Translations under genes and position numbers: made by a program
Notes under the pieces: generated by a model
Seen by the model: only the letters and a program-made list of their open reading frames with translations
Database searches by the model: none
What the model was told of the DNA's origin: nothing
Part shown: positions 59,227 through 64,000 of the stretch, one piece after another
How the letters are laid out: every line of letters begins with the position of its first letter
Position numbering within the stretch: position 1 is the stretch's first letter
NCBI GenBank assembly: GCA_005473895.2
Contig: SRJI02000018.1
Span: 1 to 64,000, forward strand
Direction: 5' to 3'
From: Carideicomes alvinocaridis
GTDB lineage: Bacteria; Pseudomonadota; Alphaproteobacteria; Rhodobacterales; Rhodobacteraceae
DNA length: 64,000 bases

Positions 59227-60057
59227 CCCGGCGGAAACGATGATCGCCACGCCCACCACCACGTTCAGCTGCAGCGTCTCGCCGAAGATCGTCAGCCCGA
59301 TGGCCGAGGCGAAGACCAGCTGCAGGTAGGCGAAGGGCTGGACCGAGGAGGCCTCGGCCACCTCGTAGCAGCGGATCAGCAGCCAGTGGCCCAGCGCCCC
59401 GGTGACGCAGAGCACCGCCATCCAGGCCCAGTCCGGCCCGGTCATCGGCTCCCAGAACCAGATGCCCGTGGCGCTCATCACCACGGCGCCGCTGACCCCG
59501 GTCCAGAAGAAGGAGGTGGCAGCGCTGTCCAGCCGGGCCACGTACCGCGTCAGCAGCCCGTAGAGCGCGAACATCAGCGCGGCGATCAGCGGCACGATGG
59601 CGGCGGGGGCGAAGACGCCGAAACCCGGCTCGAGGATGATGATCACCCCGACGAAGCCCACGCCGATCGCCGCCCAGCGCCGCCAGCCGACGCTTTCGCC
59701 CAGCACCGGGCCGGACAGCGCCGCGATGAGCAGCGGGTAGCAGGCAAAGACCGCGTGGCTTTCCACCAGCCCCAGCAGGGTGAAGGCGACGACCATCACG
59801 CAGACCTCGGCCGACAGCAGCACGCCGCGGAAGATCTGCACCAGCGGCTGCCGGGTGGCGGCCGCCTGCCGCACGCCCCCGGCCTGCCGCCCGGCCACGG
59901 TGATGACGAAGGCGGCGAAGAACCAGTAGCGGATCATCACCACCATGTAGACGTTGTATGCCTCCGCGAGGTGGCGCGAGATCCCGTCCTGCGCGGCAAA
60001 GACCAGCGTGGTGGCCACCATCAGCAGGACGCCGAGCCGGGTGTTCGTCTCTGCCAT
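59191..60057 (-). CDS. DMT superfamily exporter (EamA family)
   Basis: 288 residues with about 10 membrane helices in two EamA repeats (LLMVATTLVFAAQDGISRHL at the start; the second repeat begins LIAALMFALYGLLTRYVARL). A probable metabolite or amino acid exporter; the substrate is unknown. It lies 4 bases downstream of mnmD. Its 3' end overlaps the end of slt on the opposite strand. Confidence 0.88.
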   Translation of the reverse strand: MAETNTRLGVLLMVATTLVFAAQDGISRHLAEAYNVYMVVMIRYWFFAAFVITVAGRQAGGVRQAAATRQPLVQIFRGVLLSAEVCVMVVAFTLLGLVESHAVFACYPLLIAALSGPVLGESVGWRRWAAIGVGFVGVIIILEPGFGVFAPAAIVPLIAALMFALYGLLTRYVARLDSAATSFFWTGVSGAVVMSATGIWFWEPMTGPDWAWMAVLCVTGALGHWLLIRCYEVAEASSVQPFAYLQLVFASAIGLTIFGETLQLNVVVGVAIIVSAGLFTLWRERQKR

Positions 60058-60061
60058 GGTC

Positions 60062-60733
60062 TCAGCCCTTCCGCGCGATGGTCATGTGCCTCTTGCGGCC
60101 GTATCCGGCGATCCGCGTGACCTCAAGCCCCGCCTCGGCCAGCGCCCGGCGCACCGCACCCGCTGCGGTGTAGGTGGCGAGCGTGCCGCCCGGCTCCATG
60201 TGGGCGGCGACCTCCGCCAGCAGCGCAGGCTCCCAGAGCTCGGGGTTCTTCGCCGGGGCGAAACCGTCGAGATACCAGGCATCGGCCCGCCCCTCCCAGG
60301 CGGGCAGCGCCGCGCGGGCGTCGCCGGTCAGCAGGGTGAGCGTCACCCCCTCAACCTCCTGCGGGGCCTCAAGCAGCGCGTCCCAGGCGCCCGCCAGCGC
60401 GGCGCGCCCCGGCAGGTCCGGGAAGGCGTCGAGCGCGCGGGACATCTCCGCCGCGCTCATCGGGTAGCCCTCGAAAGCGGTGTAGCGCAGCCGGCCGGGG
60501 CTGCCCGCCTGCCGCCAGGCCTGCAGGGTGGCGAGGAAGTTGAGCCCGGTGCCGAAGCCCAGCTCGGCCACGTGGAACCCGTCGCGGAACCGTGTGGGCA
60601 GGTCGTTGCCGGCAAGGAAGACGTGCCGTGTCTCCTCCAGCCCGTTATCGAGCGAGAAATAGGGATCGTCGAAGCGGGTGGAGACGGGGATCCGCCCGTC
60701 GCGCCAGTCGAGATCCGCCCGCTTTTCCGCCAT
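60062..60733 (-). CDS. mnmD: tRNA 5-(aminomethyl)uridine methyltransferase, MnmD-type
   Basis: 223 residues corresponding to the N-terminal methyltransferase half of bifunctional MnmC. DDPYFSLDNGLEETRHVFLA (the family's opening), VAELGFGTGLNFLATLQAW (SAM motif), LLTGDARAALPAW and DAWYLDGFAPAKNPELW with the conserved DGF(S/A)PxxNPxxW. Completes the mnm5(s2)U wobble modification. Divergent from the FAD-dependent partner at 60783, 49 bases apart. Confidence 0.92.
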   Translation of the reverse strand: MAEKRADLDWRDGRIPVSTRFDDPYFSLDNGLEETRHVFLAGNDLPTRFRDGFHVAELGFGTGLNFLATLQAWRQAGSPGRLRYTAFEGYPMSAAEMSRALDAFPDLPGRAALAGAWDALLEAPQEVEGVTLTLLTGDARAALPAWEGRADAWYLDGFAPAKNPELWEPALLAEVAAHMEPGGTLATYTAAGAVRRALAEAGLEVTRIAGYGRKRHMTIARKG

Positions 60734-60782
60734 CGTCTCATGCCCTAGAAGCCCTCACGAGGCATGACCGAGGAGCGCGGCA

Positions 60783-61832
60783 ATGGCAATGGCGGAGGTG
60801 ACGGTCCGGGGCGCGGGGATCTTCGGGCTGGCGGTGGCCTGGGAATGCCTGCGCCGCGGCGCCCGGGTGCGGGTGATCGACCCGGGCGGGCGGGGGGCCG
60901 GGTCCTCCGGCGGGATCGTCGGCGCGCTGGCGCCCCACGTGCCGGAAAACTGGAACGACAAGAAGCAGTTCCAGCTTGATGCGCTGCTGATGGCCGAAGG
61001 CTGGTGGCAGGAGGTCGCCGAGGCCGGCGGCGGCGACCCCGGCTATGCGCGCAGCGGCCGGCTGCAGCCGGTGGCGGACGACCATGCGCTCGCGCTGGCC
61101 CGCGCCCGGATCGAAACCGCCCGCGAGCTCTGGGCCGGTCACGCGGCCTGGGAGGTGATCCCGGAGTCCGAGGCGGGCGACTGGCGCCCCCTGTCCCCCA
61201 CCGGCTGGCTGATCCGCGACACGCTCTCGGCCCGGATGCATCCCCGCCGCGCCTGCGACGCGCTGGCCCGCGCCATCACCGCCCGCGGCGGAGAGATCGT
61301 GACCGAAGGCGCGACCCGCGGCGCGGTGATCCATGCCACCGGCTGGCGCGGCTTCGACGCGCTGAACGACGCCTTCGGCCGGGCCGTCGGCAACGGGGTC
61401 AAGGGGCAGGCCGCGCTCCTGGACCTCGCGATGCCCGACGCGCCGCAGCTTTTCGCCGAGGGCATCCATGTGGTCCCCCATGCCGACGGCACCACCGCCA
61501 TCGGCTCCACCTCCGAACGGGAGTTCGACGCGCCCGACAGCACCGACGCCCAGCTCGACGATGTGATCGCCCGCGCCCGCGCCGCCGTGCCCGCGCTGGC
61601 CGGGGCGCAGGTGCTGGAGCGTTGGGCCGGCGTGCGCCCCCGCGCCCGGTCGCGCGCGCCGATGCTGGGGGCGCATCCGCTGCACCCCGGGGAATTCATC
61701 GCCAATGGCGGCTTCAAGATCGGCTTCGGCATGGCGCCCAAGGTCGGCGCGGTCATGGCCGCCCTCATCCTCGACGGCCGCGACGAGATCCCCGCGCCCT
61801 TCCGCCCCGAAGCCTCGCTGCCCGGGGCATAG
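60783..61832 (+). CDS. FAD-dependent oxidoreductase, MnmC-type C-terminal half
   Basis: 349 residues. FAD-binding Rossmann loop TVRGAGIFGLAVAWECLRRG near residue 7, VIDPGGRGAGSSGGIVGALA, and the DAO-fold C terminus (GFKIGFGMAPKVGAVMAAL). The head-to-head placement with mnmD suggests it is the cmnm5U-demodifying oxidase (MnmC2 activity) as a separate protein. A general D-amino-acid-oxidase-like role is the alternative. ATG 60783; a second ATG at 60789 is possible. Confidence 0.82.
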   Translation: MAMAEVTVRGAGIFGLAVAWECLRRGARVRVIDPGGRGAGSSGGIVGALAPHVPENWNDKKQFQLDALLMAEGWWQEVAEAGGGDPGYARSGRLQPVADDHALALARARIETARELWAGHAAWEVIPESEAGDWRPLSPTGWLIRDTLSARMHPRRACDALARAITARGGEIVTEGATRGAVIHATGWRGFDALNDAFGRAVGNGVKGQAALLDLAMPDAPQLFAEGIHVVPHADGTTAIGSTSEREFDAPDSTDAQLDDVIARARAAVPALAGAQVLERWAGVRPRARSRAPMLGAHPLHPGEFIANGGFKIGFGMAPKVGAVMAALILDGRDEIPAPFRPEASLPGA

Positions 61833-61850
61833 GCGCGCCACGCCTTCCCT

Positions 61851-61880
61851 GCTTCTTCTGACCATAAATATCCCGGGGAG
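61851..61880 (+). repeat. Dispersed REP-like repeat, copy 7 (single, type 2 end)
   Basis: GCTTCTTCTGACCATAAATA then TCCCGGGG, followed by GAGGGGCTGGCCCCTC (61884-61899), a palindromic tail related to those of copies 3, 4 and 6. It sits between the convergent ends of the oxidoreductase and urtE. Confidence 0.8.
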
Positions 61881-61928
61881 CGCGAGGGGCTGGCCCCTCG
61901 CTCCCGCACCCGTCGCCGGACCCGAGGC

Positions 61929-62633
61929 TCAGGCGATGCGGAACGTCGCCGCCGCCTCCTCGCGCGAGACCTCCGCCTTGTCGTGAGCCGAGCGGACGCG
62001 CCCGCGCTCCATGAAGATCAGCCGGTCGGCGAGGTCGTAGGCAAAGTCGAAATACTGCTCCACCAGAACGATCGCCATGTCGCCCTGCTCGCGCAGGAGA
62101 GAGATCACGCGGCCGATCTGCTGGATGATGTTGGGCTGGATGCCCTCCGTGGGTTCGTCCAGCAGCAGGAGCCGCGGCTTGATGATCAGCGCCCGGGCGA
62201 TGGCCAGCTGCTGCTGCTGCCCGCCCGACAGGTCGCCGCCGCGGCGGTGCATGAAATCCTTGAGGATCGGGAAAAGCTCGAAGACGTCATCGGGGATGCG
62301 ATGCTCGGACCGGGGCAGGCAGGCAAAGCCGGTCTCGAGATTCTCGCGCACGGTCAGCAGGGGAAAGATCATCCGTCCCTGCGGCACCACGGCGACGCCC
62401 TTGCGCGCCAGCTCGTGGGCGCGGGCCTGGCCGATCTCCTCGCCGCCGATGCGCAGCACGCCGCCCGAACGGGGATGCGAGCCGCCGATGGCCTTCAGGA
62501 GCGAGGTCTTGCCCACCCCGTTGGTGCCCATGATGCAGGTGACCCGGCCCACGTCCGCGATCAGGTCCACCCCGTGCAGGATCTGCGATCCGCCGTAATG
62601 CAGGTCCAGCCCCTCGACTTCCAGCATGCTCAT
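61929..62633 (-). CDS. urtE: Urea ABC transporter ATP-binding protein UrtE
   Basis: 234 residues, LivF-like ATPase. Walker A GTNGVGKTSLLKAIGG near residue 35, Q-loop region VPQGRMIFPLLTVRENL, signature LSGGQQQQLAIARAL, Walker B LLLLDEPTEGIQPNI. The EGIQPNI wording and pairing with urtD mark UrtE rather than LivF. Stop to end of window: urtC-urtD-urtE order on the minus strand, spacing 3 bases from urtD. Confidence 0.92.
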   Translation of the reverse strand: MSMLEVEGLDLHYGGSQILHGVDLIADVGRVTCIMGTNGVGKTSLLKAIGGSHPRSGGVLRIGGEEIGQARAHELARKGVAVVPQGRMIFPLLTVRENLETGFACLPRSEHRIPDDVFELFPILKDFMHRRGGDLSGGQQQQLAIARALIIKPRLLLLDEPTEGIQPNIIQQIGRVISLLREQGDMAIVLVEQYFDFAYDLADRLIFMERGRVRSAHDKAEVSREEAAATFRIA

Positions 62634-62636
62634 CGC

Positions 62637-63377
62637 TCAGCGCCCCAGGTACACGTCGATCACCTGCCGGTTCTGCGTCACGTGGTCCAGCGTGCCCTCG
62701 GCGAGGACCGAGCCCTCGTGCAGCACCGTCACCTTGCAGTCCAGCCGGCGGACGAACTCCATGTCATGTTCCACCACCACCACCGCCCGCGTCTCGGCGG
62801 CGCGGCGCAGGATGTCCGTGGTGTGTTCCCGCTCCGACAGGGTCATCCCCGCGGCGGGTTCGTCGACCAGCAGGAGCTTGGGTTCCTGCGCCAGCAGCAT
62901 CCCGATCTCCAGCCATTGCTTCTGCCCGTGGCTCAGCTCTCCGGCCTTGCGGGGCAGCGCGGCCTCCAGCCCGATCTCGGCGGCCAGCTCTTCCACCCGC
63001 GCCTCGTCCGGGGACTCGGGGCGGTAGAACAGGACCGCGAAGGGCCCCCGGGGTTTCTTCAGCGCCATCAGCAGGTTGTCGTGGACGCTCTGGTCCTCGA
63101 AGACGGTGGGGCGCTGGAACTTGCGGCCGATCCCCTCCTGCGCGATGCGGCTTTCGGACATGCGCAGCAGCGAGACGCTGCGCTCGCCCCAGATCACGCG
63201 GCCCTCGTCGGGGCGGGTCTTGCCGGTGACGATGTCCATGAAGGTGGTCTTGCCCGCGCCGTTGGGGCCGATGATCGCCCGCAGCTCGGCCGGGCCGATG
63301 CGGAAGGACAGGTTGTTGATCGCCTTGAAGCCGTCGAAGCTGACCGAGACGCCGGAGACCTCCAGAAGGGTGCTCAT
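62637..63377 (-). CDS. urtD: Urea ABC transporter ATP-binding protein UrtD
   Basis: 246 residues, LivG-like. Walker A GPNGAGKTTFMDIVTG near residue 38, signature ELSHGQKQWLEIGMLLAQ (the LSHG form is typical of UrtD), Walker B LLLVDEPAAGMTLSE, and H-loop EHDMEFV. ATG 63377 overlaps the urtC stop (ATGA). Longer open frame to 63539 is a shadow within urtC. Confidence 0.93.
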   Translation of the reverse strand: MSTLLEVSGVSVSFDGFKAINNLSFRIGPAELRAIIGPNGAGKTTFMDIVTGKTRPDEGRVIWGERSVSLLRMSESRIAQEGIGRKFQRPTVFEDQSVHDNLLMALKKPRGPFAVLFYRPESPDEARVEELAAEIGLEAALPRKAGELSHGQKQWLEIGMLLAQEPKLLLVDEPAAGMTLSEREHTTDILRRAAETRAVVVVEHDMEFVRRLDCKVTVLHEGSVLAEGTLDHVTQNRQVIDVYLGR

Positions 63378-64000
63378 GTCTCGGCCTCCTCTTCGCGCAG
63401 GCTGCCCTGGTCGGGGCCGAGGTCGGCGCCGTGGCGGTCGGGGTGGCGGCGCCATGTCAACAGGTCCACCAGCCCGCCGATGCCCTTGGGCGCGAAGAGC
63501 GTAACCAGCACGAAGGCGAGGCCCAGCACCACCAGCCACCAGTCGACCCAGTCGATGCGGTAGAACCCGAGGTCGACCGAGGGCGCCTGCCCGCCGGTGA
63601 ACCAGGTGGAGACCAGCGACACGAAGGCCGCGCCGATCACCGCGCCGTAGATCCGGCCGCGCCCGCCGATGGCGACCCAGACCGCGAGGTAGATCGAGGC
63701 GATGGGCGCGATCTCGGCCGGGTTGATGATGCCGGCCTGCGGGTAATAGAGCGCGCCCGCGATGCCCGCGATGACGGCGGTGAGGGTGAAGACGAAAAGC
63801 TTGTAGCCCTCGACCGAGTAGCCGAGGAACCGCACCCGGGCCTCGTCGTCGCGGATGCCGCGGATCACGCTGCCGAACTTGCCAGAGACCACCCAGGCGA
63901 CCAGCAGGTAGCCCAGGGCCAGCGCCAGCGCCGAGCCCCAGAGGAACCAGATGGAGACGAGGCTTTGCGGCGCCTGCACGCCGGGCAGGTTCTGAAGGCC
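63374..64000 (-). CDS. urtC: Urea ABC transporter permease UrtC, C-terminal part (partial)
   Basis: The frame runs off the right edge. About 208 residues are visible, with membrane helices (WFLWGSALALALGYLLVAWV; FVFTLTAVIAGIAGALYYPQ) and the LivM-type EAA-like loop (GSVIRGIRDDEARVRFLGYS). It also has AGIINPAEIAPIASIYLAVW and ends with an acidic tail. UrtB and UrtA are expected beyond the edge. Confidence 0.92.
   Translation of the reverse strand, partial: GLQNLPGVQAPQSLVSIWFLWGSALALALGYLLVAWVVSGKFGSVIRGIRDDEARVRFLGYSVEGYKLFVFTLTAVIAGIAGALYYPQAGIINPAEIAPIASIYLAVWVAIGGRGRIYGAVIGAAFVSLVSTWFTGGQAPSVDLGFYRIDWVDWWLVVLGLAFVLVTLFAPKGIGGLVDLLTWRRHPDRHGADLGPDQGSLREEEAET

Noticed and set aside
1-64000. 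CRISPR array, IS element, prophage or integrated plasmid
   Set aside because: No regularly spaced repeats, transposase, integrase, phage structural gene or tRNA-flanking direct repeat was seen; the dispersed repeats are short and intergenic.
1-64000. tRNA or rRNA genes
   Set aside because: I checked the larger gaps by eye for acceptor and T-arm patterns (GGTTCGA-type) and found none; a covariance-model scan would settle it.

Overview
The window is GC-rich chromosomal DNA from an alphaproteobacterium, almost certainly a member of the Rhodobacteraceae (Roseobacter/Paracoccus group). This rests on an F0 ATP synthase operon with both b and b' subunits, an FnrL-type regulator beside a cbb3 oxidase operon with TTGAT-N4-ATCAA boxes, the dnaX-ybaB-recR order, and several conserved alphaproteobacterial families (YcgN, TIGR01459 HAD, YejABEF, UrtCDE). 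I see no tRNA, rRNA, IS element, prophage or CRISPR array. Most of the window is core chromosome.

Layout. 1-13 kb: end of dnaX, ybaB, recR, a family II pyrophosphatase, a HAD hydrolase, a MaoC protein, ribF, a YcgN protein, a threonine aldolase, a P1 peptidase, an alpha/beta hydrolase, rpe, a glutathionyl-hydroquinone reductase-like protein and an MltB-like transglycosylase. 13.1-13.8 kb: an apparently empty gap that holds a compact candidate type I toxin-antitoxin locus. 13.8-17.9 kb: smc and a GNAT acetyltransferase. 17.9-30.8 kb: a microaerobic respiration region with ccoGHIS, a LysR gene, two coupled small ORFs, a MarR/DUF1428 pair, ccoNOQP, a universal stress protein, a 37-residue membrane peptide and fnrL, with four FNR-type boxes. 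31-39.5 kb: an SH3-like/ComEC-type metallo-hydrolase and a YejABEF peptide importer whose binding protein is unusual. 39.7-50 kb: cytochrome c, pheA, rimO, a LuxR regulator, tdk, hemF, an SDR, an RsmC-like methyltransferase, clpS and a HAD hydrolase. 50-64 kb: a SPOR-containing DD-carboxypeptidase, atpIBEXF, an ArsR regulator, dapA, a soluble lytic transglycosylase, an EamA exporter, divergent halves of an MnmC-type tRNA modification pathway, and the end of a urea ABC transporter (urtCDE).

The most interesting signal is at 13310-13570. A minus-strand ORF encodes a 29-residue single-span hydrophobic peptide. It has a perfect Shine-Dalgarno sequence, which a perfect 10-bp stem in its own 5' leader would hide. 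Facing it on the plus strand is a promoter-like sequence leading to a predicted ~75-nt RNA. The two transcripts converge on one bidirectional terminator. A direct repeat at the 5' end of the RNA gives it about 24 bp of complementarity to the ribosome-binding and start region of the peptide mRNA. This is the architecture of the par/Fst type I toxin-antitoxin family of Gram-positive plasmids, here on an alphaproteobacterial chromosome.

Other signals: a two-type REP-like repeat family (seven copies, two as inverted doublets, built on CTTCTTCTGACCATAAATAT); two tandem AT-rich twin hairpins of identical geometry; a periplasmic binding protein with two membrane helices inserted in its C-terminal half; an orphan FNR box with no gene to drive; and an SDR that lacks the catalytic lysine.
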